Shown here: positions 16,534-25,960 of the stretch, one piece after another
Layout of the letters: each line of letters starts with the position of its first letter
How positions within the stretch are numbered: position 1 is the first letter of the stretch
Source of the DNA: Nitrospirales bacterium
GTDB taxonomy: Bacteria > Nitrospirota > Nitrospiria > Nitrospirales > UBA8639
Direction: 5' to 3'
DNA length: 38,329 bases
NCBI GenBank assembly: GCA_021603905.1
Contig: BQIU01000035.1
Location: 1-38,329 of the forward strand
Translations under genes and position numbers: made by a program
Notes under the pieces: generated by a model
Told to the model about the DNA's origin: nothing
What the model saw: the letters and a program-made list of their open reading frames with translations, nothing else
Databases searched by the model: none

Positions 16534-18232
16534 TTGTTCATTGTCATCATCCGACCAGCTTTTCAATTCGTCATTCAGAAATGTTTTAGCGATTTTTGTA
16601 CTTGCCAGTCTTCTGCTGTTGGTAAATCTTGGTGGGCTGGGCCTGACTGACCGAGACGAAGGCAGTAATGCTGAGGCGGCAAGAGAAATGTTGGAAACCG
16701 GTGATTGGGTATCTCCCACGCTCAATTACGAGCCACGATTTGCCAAGCCGGCCTTTGTGTATTGGATTATCAGTGCCTCCTATGCCGTGTTTGGGGTGAA
16801 TGAATTTTCATCCAGATTGCCCTCGGCAGTATTTGGTATCGGACTGATCCTGTTGCAGTATGGGTTTCTTTCCAAGGTTGGGGGGGCGCGAATTGCCACC
16901 TTGGGTGCCCTCATGCTTCTTCTGAATCTTGAAATGATTGGTGTGTGCCGAATGGTGCTCACCGATCCCGAATTAGTATTTTTTACGACGTTGGCCAGTT
17001 ATAGCTTTTGGCTCGGCATGGAATCGGATCAACCCAAGAGGTGGACGTTCTTCGGTTTGTATGTGGGAATTGCTTGCGCCATGCTGGCCAAAGGTCCGGT
17101 GGGGATGATTATTCCCTTGTTAGGGATTATTCCGTACCTGAGCCTGACCGGACAATGGAAGTCCTATTGGCAGAAAGGCTATCCGCTGCTTGGCTTACTT
17201 CTTGTGGGTTTGATTGCGGCACCATGGTATATCGCGATGTTTACCATTCATGGGGAGGCCTATATTACTGCAGCTCAAGCAAATACTACTGGGCGTTTTG
17301 CCAACCCGATGGAAGGTCATGGTGGAACGATTCTTTTCTATATTCCCGTTTTGTTATTAGGGTTTTTCCCTTGGAGTGCATTTCTGCCCATGCCGCTCTA
17401 TTACACCTTAAAAGGGATGGCATCGTTTCGTACGATCTCAAATGATGGGACCTCAGAGGAAAGACTTGCGATATTTTCGGCATTGTGGATTGTGGGGCTG
17501 CTGATCTTTTTCACTCTCTCAGCGACGCGATTACCTCACTATATTTTCCCTCTATTCCCAGCATCAGCTATTCTTGTTGCGCTCTATTGGGATCGATGCT
17601 TGAAAGAGCAATCCCCGCTAGGCCTAACGACGTCAAAAAGGTTACTTATCACGATTGGATATGCTTTGGGATTAGCGTTAGCCGCTGCTCCAGCCGTGTA
17701 TACAACATTTATTGATAAAATTACCAAAGAATTCCCGGCTGCCGGTCAAATGGAGGTCCAGGTCATTCCTGTGTTTCTGGGTTTTCTTGTGATTCTGGGA
17801 ACCATGGGGCTCCGCTACCTTCTTGCTTCAAAAGAGACGCGCCTCTATGGATTTGGCGTAGCCGGAGGTATGATGGTTGTATTGGTGTTCGTGGTTGTGG
17901 TGTTTGCACTTCCTAAGTTTCATGCCTATTTTATTGACCCTCCACAGCAATTGGCCTCTTTGGCAGGATTGAACCTGAAGCCGGAGGATCGTTTAATTCA
18001 GTTTGGACGAAAACGTCCGTCGTTAGTGTTCTATGCGCAGAGAAAAGTCTATCAAATTAATCCTGGCGAAGATCATAAGTTTGAACCACATGAAAATGTG
18101 TCCGGTCAAAAGGCCATTGTTTTACAGTCACACCTTCGGCCCCAGTTGCCCGTATCAGCGTCTGATTATCTATTAATGCAAGAACGCAACGGATTTTCTC
18201 TGCTTCTGAGTCCGCCTTCGCAAAAGAAGTAG
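16526..18232 (+). CDS. GT39 / ArnT-like membrane glycosyltransferase
   Basis: The 568-residue integral membrane protein of the PMT/ArnT superfamily moves a sugar from a polyprenyl phosphate donor to an acceptor on the periplasmic side. After the first membrane helix (about residues 18-35) comes the conserved loop GLTDRDEGSNAEAAREM, equivalent to the catalytic DEx loop, then RFAKPAFVYWIISASY and some ten further hydrophobic stretches. LSATRLPHYIFPLFPASAIL matches the ArnT landmark. The C-terminal 120 residues form a soluble periplasmic-type domain. With the GT2 enzyme and the LAB_N protein it makes a three-gene unit resembling the ArnC-ArnT pair for lipid A modification; the actual sugar and acceptor are unknown. 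Confidence 0.9.
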   Translation: MGNCSLSSSDQLFNSSFRNVLAIFVLASLLLLVNLGGLGLTDRDEGSNAEAAREMLETGDWVSPTLNYEPRFAKPAFVYWIISASYAVFGVNEFSSRLPSAVFGIGLILLQYGFLSKVGGARIATLGALMLLLNLEMIGVCRMVLTDPELVFFTTLASYSFWLGMESDQPKRWTFFGLYVGIACAMLAKGPVGMIIPLLGIIPYLSLTGQWKSYWQKGYPLLGLLLVGLIAAPWYIAMFTIHGEAYITAAQANTTGRFANPMEGHGGTILFYIPVLLLGFFPWSAFLPMPLYYTLKGMASFRTISNDGTSEERLAIFSALWIVGLLIFFTLSATRLPHYIFPLFPASAILVALYWDRCLKEQSPLGLTTSKRLLITIGYALGLALAAAPAVYTTFIDKITKEFPAAGQMEVQVIPVFLGFLVILGTMGLRYLLASKETRLYGFGVAGGMMVVLVFVVVVFALPKFHAYFIDPPQQLASLAGLNLKPEDRLIQFGRKRPSLVFYAQRKVYQINPGEDHKFEPHENVSGQKAIVLQSHLRPQLPVSASDYLLMQERNGFSLLLSPPSQKK

Positions 18233-18690
18233 CATGTGTGGTTTTCACTTCTCGAAACGTGATGCCTGATTGCTTTGCGCAGTCTCTGGGTGACTCGATC
18301 ATAGACACGAGTGAAGAGCCTACGGCATTCTTGGGCTGTTTCTCGTAATGATTCACAATGAGCAATATGGCGTACGTCGAGCAAGGCCTTGTCTCTAGTA
18401 GCACTATACGATATGCTGAATGTAATTAAGGTCTATTCAAACAAAAGTTGTCTTTAATTGTGTCTTATATCTTCTGACCTTGTTTTCATTCAGAAGTTGT
18501 TTCCAATTCATACAACGTTTTTGGTGAATCCTCACGCTATTCCATGAATCCAATAATTCTTGTTCCCCTCACCGAGTAGCTTTCCTGCACGTTGTGTATC
18601 CGAACCACTTGCTTGTCTGCTTCAAAGATCAGCCACAAGAGGGATGTGTCTGAAAACATGAGCAGTCAGAATATACGGAGATCTTAGATC
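18233..18690. other. 458-bp gap without a confident gene
   Basis: Two overlapping minus-strand frames (18057-18404 and 18166-18384) reach into the gap, but neither has a ribosome site and the longer one overlaps the GT39 gene end. A loose direct repeat (AAGTTGTCTTTAATT near 18445 and AAGTTGTTTCCAATT near 18494) is present. GGAG about ten bases before 18691 is the ribosome site of the malic enzyme. I see no clear promoter or terminator. Confidence 0.55.
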
Positions 18691-20082
18691 ATGGCATCCA
18701 AGAAAATGAGGGCGGCACAAGGCGGAAAGACCGAATTCATTCGGATGGTCCGCTACAAGAGTGAAAACCAGGTTGGGGTTTTAGCGAAATTTGTGTCGGC
18801 GATCTCAGAGCAAGGCGGCAGTATTGGGGATGTGAAGACGCGCAAGCTTGGCAAGTTTTATATCTGGCGAGATGTCACCATTATTGCCATTGATCGAGAG
18901 CACTTTGCTCAAATCCTTAAGGCGATTCGAGCATTAGAGAAAACCAAAGTTGAGCAGATCGTTGATGAGGTCCTTGAGCGACATTTGGGTGGGAAAATCA
19001 AGATGGAACTCAACCATCCGATTGAGACCATTAATGATATGCGGGCGATTTATACGCCAGGCGTGGCTGATGTCTGCCGAATTATTCAGAAAGATCCAAG
19101 CGAAGCGTACAATTACACGTGGGTCCATCATACTGTCGCGCTGTTGACGAACGGGAGTCGAACCTTAGGATTGGGGAATATTGGTCCATTGGCGGCGATG
19201 CCGGTCATGGAAGGGAAGGCGGCACTATTTAGGAAATTCACCGGCTATAACATGGTCCCGATCCCGATCGACACAACCAATTCACAAGAATTTATTGATA
19301 CGGCTATACGATTGTCCCCAGGGTTTGGAGCGATTCACTTAGAAGATATTTCTGCGCCGGAATGTTTTGAGATTGAAACCGCGTTGGTCAAACAGCTCAG
19401 TATACCCGTTATGCATGATGACCAATATGGAACGGCCGTGGTTTGCCTGGCTGCTGTGATCAATGCTTGCCGTATCGTCAAGGGAGATCTTGAAAAGGTA
19501 CAGATTGGCCAAATTGGGCTCGGTGCTGCCGGAAGTGCCATTGCTCGGTTGATCATGGCGTATACGAATCGGACGATTTGGTGCTGCGATAAGAATCCTG
19601 CTGCGGTCGAACGCCTTGAGGTCTTTCGTCAGAACAGTGCCACGTTAGAGCAGGTCATGAAGCGCTGCGACGTGGTGATTTCAACGACAGGGGTGAAAGG
19701 ATTGATTTCGCCCACGTTGGTGAAAAAACAACAAATCATCTTAGCTCTGAGTAATCCCATTCCTGAAATCACCGAGGACGAGGCCATGAAAGCTGGAGCG
19801 GCTTTCTATTCTGATGGACGATATGTCAATAACTTGCTGGCCTATCCGGGAATTTTTAAGGGTGCGCTTGAAACGAGAGCCACGAAAATCAACGACCTGA
19901 TGCTGCTTTCAGCAGTTCAGGCTATCGTTGATGCGACACCAGGTGGGGAAATCGTGCCGAGTCCTCTAGACCCTACGGTTCATATTGCTGTCACCAAGGC
20001 TGTGGCCAAAGCGGCCATGACGAGCGGGGTGGCGCAAAAACACTTTGATGACGAATACTTTGATGTTGAAGAAAAATTCTAG
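18691..20082 (+). CDS. NAD(P)-dependent malic enzyme with N-terminal ACT domain
   Basis: This enzyme oxidatively decarboxylates malate to pyruvate, linking the citric acid cycle to pyruvate for gluconeogenesis, NADPH or CimA-type synthesis. The 463-residue protein starts with an ACT domain (about residues 16-90: RMVRYKSENQVGVLAKFVSA) that probably senses an amino acid or other small effector. The malic enzyme core follows: IYTPGVADVCR with the catalytic Tyr, TNGSRTLGLGNIGPLAAMPVMEGKAALF with the Lys region, EDISAPECFEIE and HDDQYGTAVV for metal binding, and the Rossmann motif GLGAAGSAIARL. It lacks the phosphotransacetylase-like domain of MaeB. Whether it uses NAD or NADP cannot be decided. 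It stands alone with long gaps on both sides. Confidence 0.94.
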   Translation: MASKKMRAAQGGKTEFIRMVRYKSENQVGVLAKFVSAISEQGGSIGDVKTRKLGKFYIWRDVTIIAIDREHFAQILKAIRALEKTKVEQIVDEVLERHLGGKIKMELNHPIETINDMRAIYTPGVADVCRIIQKDPSEAYNYTWVHHTVALLTNGSRTLGLGNIGPLAAMPVMEGKAALFRKFTGYNMVPIPIDTTNSQEFIDTAIRLSPGFGAIHLEDISAPECFEIETALVKQLSIPVMHDDQYGTAVVCLAAVINACRIVKGDLEKVQIGQIGLGAAGSAIARLIMAYTNRTIWCCDKNPAAVERLEVFRQNSATLEQVMKRCDVVISTTGVKGLISPTLVKKQQIILALSNPIPEITEDEAMKAGAAFYSDGRYVNNLLAYPGIFKGALETRATKINDLMLLSAVQAIVDATPGGEIVPSPLDPTVHIAVTKAVAKAAMTSGVAQKHFDDEYFDVEEKF

Positions 20083-20429
20083 CGAGCCCCACAACATTCA
20101 CTGTCTAAAAGATTATACCGAATCCAATTAACTTCAGTTGGTGACCTTGGCTGCGTTTCTGGGTAATACCTAATGTATCGAATAAGCATCCAACGTTGAA
20201 CTCGGCTCTATCCTGACCCGTTTATGAGAGGTAGCCAAGACAGCGAAATACTACGCCTCAAACATCGGAAGGTTATACCCGCATGGATGCTCTGCAGCAA
20301 TTGACCTTGTATATCACGTAGTGGATATCTAAATTTAGCAAATGGATATTCTACCGATTCGGCATAACTGAAACGGCTATAACCTGGTCTTTCATGCCCT
20401 GTCATGTCTTTATCGCGTGTTCTCGTTCT
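20083..20429. other. 347-bp gap carrying repeat copy B
   Basis: The gap lies between convergent genes (malic enzyme and PAP2). It holds the second copy of the dispersed repeat (20271-20384). I see no open frame with a ribosome site and no clear hairpin-plus-T terminator, although a terminator would be expected between convergent genes. Confidence 0.6.
20271..20384 (-). repeat. 114-bp dispersed repeat with inverted ends, copy B
   Basis: Read on the minus strand this copy begins GGTTATAGCCGTTTCAGTTA and ends GCGGGTATAACC, matching copy A at 14992-15105 in length and end sequences with diverged interior. It is a non-coding element in the gap between two convergent genes. The internal divergence suggests an old family or a structured element conserved mainly at its ends. 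Confidence 0.7.
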
Positions 20430-21560
20430 TCATGACACCAGCGGGAGTATTCCCCGTAATTGATGGATCAGTCCTACTAAGGTCAAAGCTCCCAATCCCA
20501 GCAGTACCTCTTTTGCCAATAAGTTATCTGGACGTCGTAAGTCTTTGTCATGAAGACTCTCGGTGGCCGTGTGAATCTGATGGCTGCGTACCACCCACCA
20601 GGCGACACCAGATAGGGTGGCCAGTGTGGTGATCAAGAATGATCCTGAACACAAGGCGATGCCTAAGGCGATGAGCAGGGAACTTGTGGTGAGCTTTATT
20701 TGTATGAGTTTTGGGGTGTTTTGTACGGATAGACGTGTTCGTAGTCGAATCCCATATCCAACGGCCATCACGAGAATACCTGCCCCAAGAATGATGTCAT
20801 ATAAAATATCCAAGTCAGGTTCGTGAACAGCGATCCAGAAGAGTCCTAGTCCTGTCACAAAAAATGGCAGGCCCGTTGCGAGGGATTCTATAAGGGAGGT
20901 ACGCCAATTTCGAATAGGGCGTGCCAGGATATGGCCGATGACATAGCCTAGAAACGCGCCAACGCATGCATCAGATGGAAAATGGGATCCCTTAATAATT
21001 CGGCTGAGTGCGACAAAGGCCGCGCCTCCGTAGAGCATCCATGCGTATCGTGGGAAATGTCTCGCAATAATTGCTGCGACAGCAAATGAAGCGGAGGAAT
21101 GACCTGACGGGAAGGCATCTAACCCACTTTGGAAGGAGGGGCCAATTTGCCAGTGATCCTGATGCGCAAGTCGTGGTCGGGGACGGCCTATCGAATGTTT
21201 GATCATTTGCGTGATGAGTCCCGAGATCCCATGAGCGACAAGCGTCTGCACGCCGATTTGCTTCAGCCTGTTCTTTTTCCAGAGATACCCTGCAAGAAAC
21301 ACAAACAGAGAGATGATCACCAACGTTGACCCGTGTCCGAGTCGATTGCCGATTTGACCAAGCTGTGCCAATACCTGGACGGGTGTGGCACGAATGAACT
21401 GAATGATGGGAAAGTCTATCTGTGACAGTGCACTGATCCCTCCCACAAGAACAATGGAGGCGATGACGCACACCAATATAGAGATATGAGAAGGGACCCT
21501 GCTTAAAACGGAGGGACGCGTATCGAGATTAAAAAAAGAATGAAGAAATGATGCAATCAC
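20430..21560 (-). CDS. PAP2-family membrane phosphatase
   Basis: The 376-residue polytopic membrane protein has a PAP2/acid phosphatase core that removes phosphate from lipid phosphates on the periplasmic side of the inner membrane. The three catalytic motifs are complete: KHSIGRPRP, FPSGHSSAS and SRIIKGSHFPSD, with the nucleophile His in the third. Hydrophobic helices flank the motifs. The C-terminal third (about residues 225-376) adds extra membrane helices beyond the usual 200-250-residue family length. Candidate substrates are undecaprenyl pyrophosphate, phosphatidylglycerophosphate or lipid A phosphate. It lies 38 nt after the TolB-like gene, at the end of the leftward series. Confidence 0.9.
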   Translation of the reverse strand: MIASFLHSFFNLDTRPSVLSRVPSHISILVCVIASIVLVGGISALSQIDFPIIQFIRATPVQVLAQLGQIGNRLGHGSTLVIISLFVFLAGYLWKKNRLKQIGVQTLVAHGISGLITQMIKHSIGRPRPRLAHQDHWQIGPSFQSGLDAFPSGHSSASFAVAAIIARHFPRYAWMLYGGAAFVALSRIIKGSHFPSDACVGAFLGYVIGHILARPIRNWRTSLIESLATGLPFFVTGLGLFWIAVHEPDLDILYDIILGAGILVMAVGYGIRLRTRLSVQNTPKLIQIKLTTSSLLIALGIALCSGSFLITTLATLSGVAWWVVRSHQIHTATESLHDKDLRRPDNLLAKEVLLGLGALTLVGLIHQLRGILPLVS

Positions 21561-21598
21561 TCCAGTTCAGTCAGAATGGCTGAAACGGTCCATCGTGT

Positions 21599-22717
21599 TC
21601 AAGGGACCCAATCAGCAAGGAACACGTTAAATTCACGAGGTTTTGACGCGTTTCGATCAGAGACCCAGACTACTTTCGATCCGTCCGGAGAGAACATGGG
21701 GAAACTATTGAAATGTCCGTGTGTTGTGATTTGCTCCAGCTTTTCACCTTGATCGTTGATGGAGTAAAGGTGGAAGGCCGGGCGGCCTTTGGCTTCGGAT
21801 TTCGAAGAGACGTTTGATGAGAATATGATATGTTTTCCGTCAGGATAAAAAAATGGCGCAAAATTCGACGCCCCGTTCTGTGTAATTGCATGTTGATCTG
21901 ACCCATCAGCATTCATGATGAATATTTCAAGATTTGAAGGCTCGACCATATTCTTGGCGAGGAGGTCTTGGTACGTCTTGAGGGTTTCAGGTGTGTCAGG
22001 ATGGCTTGCGCGATAGACGATGCGTGTGCTGTCGGGTGAAAAGAATGCCCCACCATCGTATCCAATCTGGTGAGTCAGTTTCTTGATGTTGGCTCCATTT
22101 ATCTCCATGCTATAGATATCGAGGTCGCCCTCTCGCACGGAGGTAAACACAATCGTGCGGCCGTTGGGAGATATGGTTGCTTCGGCATCATAACCAGGAG
22201 ATGCGGTTAAACGTTGGAGGTCCAGGCCGCTGACGTGAGCCGAAAAAATATCATAGTCGTCTAATGCCCATCGATAGTGTTTTGTTCGTTTGATAGCCGG
22301 AGGACAGTTCGGAAAGCGCATATGAGTAGAAGAGAACAGCACTCGACGGTCACCGGGAAAAAAATATCCACATGTGGTCCCGCCGTAACCAGTACTGACT
22401 CGTCGTTGATTTTTTCCCTCTAAGTCCATGGTGTAAATTTGGTAGCAAGGCAAGGGTGTTTTTAATTCTGGATCGTTGGTGGATTGAAAGACCAGGGTAT
22501 TCCCGCCAAAAGAAAAGTAGGCTTCTGCATTCTTGCCGTTAGTCGTGAGTTGCCGAATGTTTTTGAGGTGTGGTTCGGCTGATGGCGGTGACGCGTTTTT
22601 GGCTTCCCCAGGAGAAACAGGTAAAACCATGATCAGTATCGCCATGAGGTAGCCGTAGAGAGTTGAGGATGTGTTGTGAATTCGAATGGCGTTCAATGGG
22701 TTCTCCTTATGCTGCAT
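21599..22717 (-). CDS. Exported TolB-like (PD40) beta-propeller protein
   Basis: The protein has about 365-372 residues with a hydrophobic signal-like segment (LYGYLMAILIMVLPVSPGEA) and then repeated PD40/WD40-like blades: FSFGGNTLVFQS, FFPGDRRVLFSS, ISPNGRTIVFTSVREGD, FFSPDSTRIVYRAS, FFYPDGKHIIFSS and FSPDGSKVVWVSDR. That gives about six blades, the fold of the TolB propeller. It lacks the TolB N-terminal domain, so it is not TolB itself; a role in periplasmic protein interaction is the most that can be said. Two starts are possible: the ATG at 22717, which overlaps the peptidase gene by 11 bases, or a TTG at 22696 with AGGAG seven bases before it. The second would give a shorter signal peptide. 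Confidence 0.85.
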   Translation of the reverse strand: MQHKENPLNAIRIHNTSSTLYGYLMAILIMVLPVSPGEAKNASPPSAEPHLKNIRQLTTNGKNAEAYFSFGGNTLVFQSTNDPELKTPLPCYQIYTMDLEGKNQRRVSTGYGGTTCGYFFPGDRRVLFSSTHMRFPNCPPAIKRTKHYRWALDDYDIFSAHVSGLDLQRLTASPGYDAEATISPNGRTIVFTSVREGDLDIYSMEINGANIKKLTHQIGYDGGAFFSPDSTRIVYRASHPDTPETLKTYQDLLAKNMVEPSNLEIFIMNADGSDQHAITQNGASNFAPFFYPDGKHIIFSSNVSSKSEAKGRPAFHLYSINDQGEKLEQITTHGHFNSFPMFSPDGSKVVWVSDRNASKPREFNVFLADWVP

Positions 22718-24911
22718 TCAATAAAACAGTGAGATTTTTCATGGGAGGATCAAAAAGGCCTCGTGTGAGAACGTTTCCATGTTGAAAGACCAGATAGCTA
22801 TCCCAACCATAAAAAAAGAGGAGTCGAGCCACGCGCGAAATTGCTGATGGAGAGAATCCATGAAACACGCTCATCACATGGTCTGGGTCACTTGGATTGG
22901 GGCATGTCACGAGCCAAGCAATGTCAGGTCCTTCAAATTTTTCTCCTTGAATGGAAATCCAGTCATCGCCAACCTGGACCTCGTCACCACAACCCGTCAG
23001 TCCCCGTCGTGCGAGGTCACTCTTGAGCGGATGCCCCAAGACCAGGAATGAGCTCTCCTGAAGTGGCAGGCGAACATTCGTCTCAGTTTCAGACATAATT
23101 GAGGAGCTCTGGAAACGTAATCGATGCAGGATTGGTTGATAGGCTTCTTGTATTTCTGGCGAATTTGTCTCGTCTATTTGTACTGATTGGTTTTGAGCGG
23201 TCACCCAGGCGTTGAGCATGGGAGGCATTTGAGCTCGAGACATCCGCCGCAAGACCGTAAAGTCTGGGTCAATGACGAGTTGGGTGGGTTGAGACGGAGC
23301 AGAAAGGCTTACCGTTTGTACGTCATCGTTCAAGGAAATGACGGTGTCGAATTGTGTTCCATCGGCAAGGTAAAGAACGGTCGGAAGTCGAAGACGATAA
23401 AAAGGCTCCTCTTGAACGATCGTGACGTTCACAAGAAATTGCCCAGGGTATTCAGTGTCGGCTTGTACGTCTGTTTGTGTAATGCTCAAGGAAGGAGACC
23501 CCGTTCGCTCGACCCACTGTTGAAAAAACCAGCGAAGGTCTTTGCCAGTGATGTGACTGAAAATCTGTTCAATCGTGTTCCAGTCAGCATATTTCCCAGT
23601 CCAATCTTTGACAAGGATTCGAATACCCGTGAAGAAGTGGGCGTCTCCGACTTCTTGGCGCAGCATATGAAAGAGCATGGCGGTTTTTTGGTAGCCAATG
23701 GCATTGTCGACGCGAGTTTCTTTGTGATGGAATTGCCTGACCGGGTATTCATGTGGCGGCGTTCCATATAAATTATATTCGAAAAACATCTGCTGACGTT
23801 TCTTCAGCGCGGTGTCTGCTGAGGCATGCACCTCTTCATAGTAATAATTTGAAAGATACGTGGTCAGTCCTTCAACCCAGTTTCCCTCCGAGAAATGGTT
23901 GAAGACTGAATTGCCAAACCATGAGTGAACAATCTCATGGCCGAGAGAATAGGGCTGTGTGTACCCGCGTTTAATAATTCGGTTGCCGAGTAACGTAAAA
24001 GAGGGCAGTCCAATTCCTGCGGGGAAAAAGTTTTCGACCACGGCGAATTTAGAAAAAGGATACGGTCCCAATAACTTGGTATACATGTCAAGGTATTGTA
24101 TCGTGGCCTCCAGGTACTGATCAGACGATTGGGCATCTTCTGGAAAGAGATAGGTGGCGATGGTAATGCCTTTCCATACCTTTTCCTGTTTGACGAAATG
24201 ATTTGCGGCCAGAGTAAGGGCTTCGCTTGTATTCGGGATGCTCCACGTCGACGTGGTCCTGTCTTCAGTCACGGTACGAGACGTTTCCTTTCCTTGTGTG
24301 ACCGTTTCCCACCCAGAAGGAACGGTCGAATTGACCTGAAAGGTCGCAAGGGTATGAGGAGTGGTTGGGTACCATTGGGTTTCCGAGGTGAGGTAGACGC
24401 CTTCGGGGCCAATATATCCCGTGGTTTTATCCGGAGTGGTGAAGCGAAGACCTGGAGCACCTCGTGGGTGATCGGCGATCATTCCATGGTAGCGAACCTT
24501 GATCGTAGGAAGAGAGCTCTTGGATTGTGAATCAAAGAGAGGAATATGTAGTCGATGTTCACTTTCTTGATCCGGAGATTGTGGTGTTTGTATAATTTTT
24601 TGAAGTTGTAAGGCGGAGTCATTGAACAGGATTTCATCGATGATCAAGTTTTTATTTAGGGCTAATTCGAGCATGTCAGGAAAAGCCGATGTGTGAGGGA
24701 ATGTGATCGTATCTTCAACTGTCAGGCTGTGGTTGGTTGGCTGAATGGTCATGATCAGATTGTGATGCGGGATCATGGGTGAAATACCCCAGGCTGCTTC
24801 GTCAAAAGGGAAGCTGAAGCAGAGACAAAGCAGCAGGAGAGTCAGGTGTGTGCCATATCTCGAGCTTGCGTCTGGGCTGTATTGATGGTGTCTCTCAATT
24901 GATGAAGGCAT
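22707..24911 (-). CDS. Exported M1-family metallopeptidase-like protein
   Basis: The 734-residue protein starts with a hydrophobic export segment (about residues 22-36, HLTLLLLCLCFSF). A beta-rich N-terminal domain precedes the gluzincin core. Zinc ligands are H325 and H329 in HEIVHSWFG, and Glu347 in GNWVEGLTTY, 17 residues after the second His instead of the usual 18. The catalytic Tyr is likely in GYQKTAMLFHML. The GAMEN exopeptidase motif is replaced by GIGLPSFTLLG, so strict aminopeptidase activity is uncertain. Bacterial M1 relatives with GNW-EGLTTY are known as a subfamily. About 170 C-terminal residues have no clear family. It lies 35 nt after ftsY and overlaps the propeller gene, so the two are probably exported together. 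Confidence 0.88.
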   Translation of the reverse strand: MPSSIERHHQYSPDASSRYGTHLTLLLLCLCFSFPFDEAAWGISPMIPHHNLIMTIQPTNHSLTVEDTITFPHTSAFPDMLELALNKNLIIDEILFNDSALQLQKIIQTPQSPDQESEHRLHIPLFDSQSKSSLPTIKVRYHGMIADHPRGAPGLRFTTPDKTTGYIGPEGVYLTSETQWYPTTPHTLATFQVNSTVPSGWETVTQGKETSRTVTEDRTTSTWSIPNTSEALTLAANHFVKQEKVWKGITIATYLFPEDAQSSDQYLEATIQYLDMYTKLLGPYPFSKFAVVENFFPAGIGLPSFTLLGNRIIKRGYTQPYSLGHEIVHSWFGNSVFNHFSEGNWVEGLTTYLSNYYYEEVHASADTALKKRQQMFFEYNLYGTPPHEYPVRQFHHKETRVDNAIGYQKTAMLFHMLRQEVGDAHFFTGIRILVKDWTGKYADWNTIEQIFSHITGKDLRWFFQQWVERTGSPSLSITQTDVQADTEYPGQFLVNVTIVQEEPFYRLRLPTVLYLADGTQFDTVISLNDDVQTVSLSAPSQPTQLVIDPDFTVLRRMSRAQMPPMLNAWVTAQNQSVQIDETNSPEIQEAYQPILHRLRFQSSSIMSETETNVRLPLQESSFLVLGHPLKSDLARRGLTGCGDEVQVGDDWISIQGEKFEGPDIAWLVTCPNPSDPDHVMSVFHGFSPSAISRVARLLFFYGWDSYLVFQHGNVLTRGLFDPPMKNLTVLLNAA

Positions 24912-24946
24912 TAATAATGTCCATGTATAATCAGAATAGGGAATTG

Positions 24947-25864
24947 TTAGCCGTCTACCTGTAGAAGGGCATCAATAAACTCTTGGGCTTGGAAATCTTG
25001 GAGGTCATCTTCACCTTCCCCCACGCCGATGAGTCGAATTGGAATCTTGAGTTCTTCCGCAATCGCAACGACCACACCGCCTCGAGCGGTTCCGTCAAGT
25101 TTAGTGAGAGCCAGTCCTGTGACGCCAAGCGATTCATGAAATTGTTTCGCTTGAGCAATCGTGTTTTGTCCTAACGTCCCATCAAGAGTCAGGAGAATTT
25201 CGTGAGGTGCTCCGGGGAGTTCTCGTGTGATCACCCGTTTCATCTTTTCGAGTTCTTGCATGAGATTGACTTTGGTGTGGAGCCGTCCTGCCGTGTCGAT
25301 TAAGACGACATCGCTTTTTCGAGCCTTGGCCGCGACAATCCCATCGAAGACGACGGCCGCAGGGTCTGCGCCCTGCTGGTGTCGAATGACATCAACCCCA
25401 ATGCGGTTTCCCCATGTCACGAGTTGTTCGGTTGCGGCTGCGCGAAAGGTGTCGGCCGCAACAAATAACGGCTGTAGACCGGATTGTTGAAAACGCTTGC
25501 CGAGTTTGGCAATGGTCGTGGTTTTTCCAACTCCATTGATGCCGATGGCGAGCAAAACATAGGGACGGGGTCCCTGTTGAATTAATGTGTCGAGTGACTC
25601 CGATTGAATGGGTTGAAAAATTTGTAGCAACGTATCTTTAAAGGGTTGGAGGGGGTCGTCGGATTCGGTGGTCACACCTTCCGTTCGGATTCTCTCCATT
25701 AGACGATCGACGACACGAACTCCCACATCAGCTCCGAGTAACGCCTCTTCAACTTCTTCCAAAACTGCGGGGTCCGGTCCTGCACCGATCAGGCGTTGTA
25801 GTGAGCCCTGGACACTCTTGCGAGTTTTTGTCAATCCATCTTGTAAGCGTTGTAACCATCCCAT
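24947..25864 (-). CDS. ftsY: Signal recognition particle receptor FtsY
   Basis: FtsY is the SRP receptor GTPase that docks ribosome-nascent chain complexes to SecYEG. The 305-residue protein is the short form, with an NG domain and almost no acidic A domain. The N domain spans residues 1-95, and G motifs follow: GINGVGKTTT (108-117), AADTFRAAATEQL, VVLIDTAGRLHTKVNLM, LTKLDGTARGG and GVGEGEDDLQDF. Length and motif order match bacterial FtsY rather than Ffh, which would add an M domain. It is 35 nt before the exported peptidase gene, a common but not meaningful association. Confidence 0.97.
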   Translation of the reverse strand: MGWLQRLQDGLTKTRKSVQGSLQRLIGAGPDPAVLEEVEEALLGADVGVRVVDRLMERIRTEGVTTESDDPLQPFKDTLLQIFQPIQSESLDTLIQQGPRPYVLLAIGINGVGKTTTIAKLGKRFQQSGLQPLFVAADTFRAAATEQLVTWGNRIGVDVIRHQQGADPAAVVFDGIVAAKARKSDVVLIDTAGRLHTKVNLMQELEKMKRVITRELPGAPHEILLTLDGTLGQNTIAQAKQFHESLGVTGLALTKLDGTARGGVVVAIAEELKIPIRLIGVGEGEDDLQDFQAQEFIDALLQVDG

Positions 25865-25960
25865 TGTAAGCCTAATTCGTGACGATAAACATTTCTCGTC
25901 TGTTCATTAAAGGTGTAAAAACTTTTCTCTGACTGACCAGAGAATTTAATTACCGAGGTC

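Noticed and set aside
18057..18404. Minus-strand frames at the end of the GT39 gene
   Set aside because: They overlap the coding 3' end of a certain gene, lack ribosome sites and resemble no protein family I recognise.
23187..23771. 194-codon plus-strand frame inside the peptidase gene
   Set aside because: It is the shadow of the M1 reading frame on the opposite strand.
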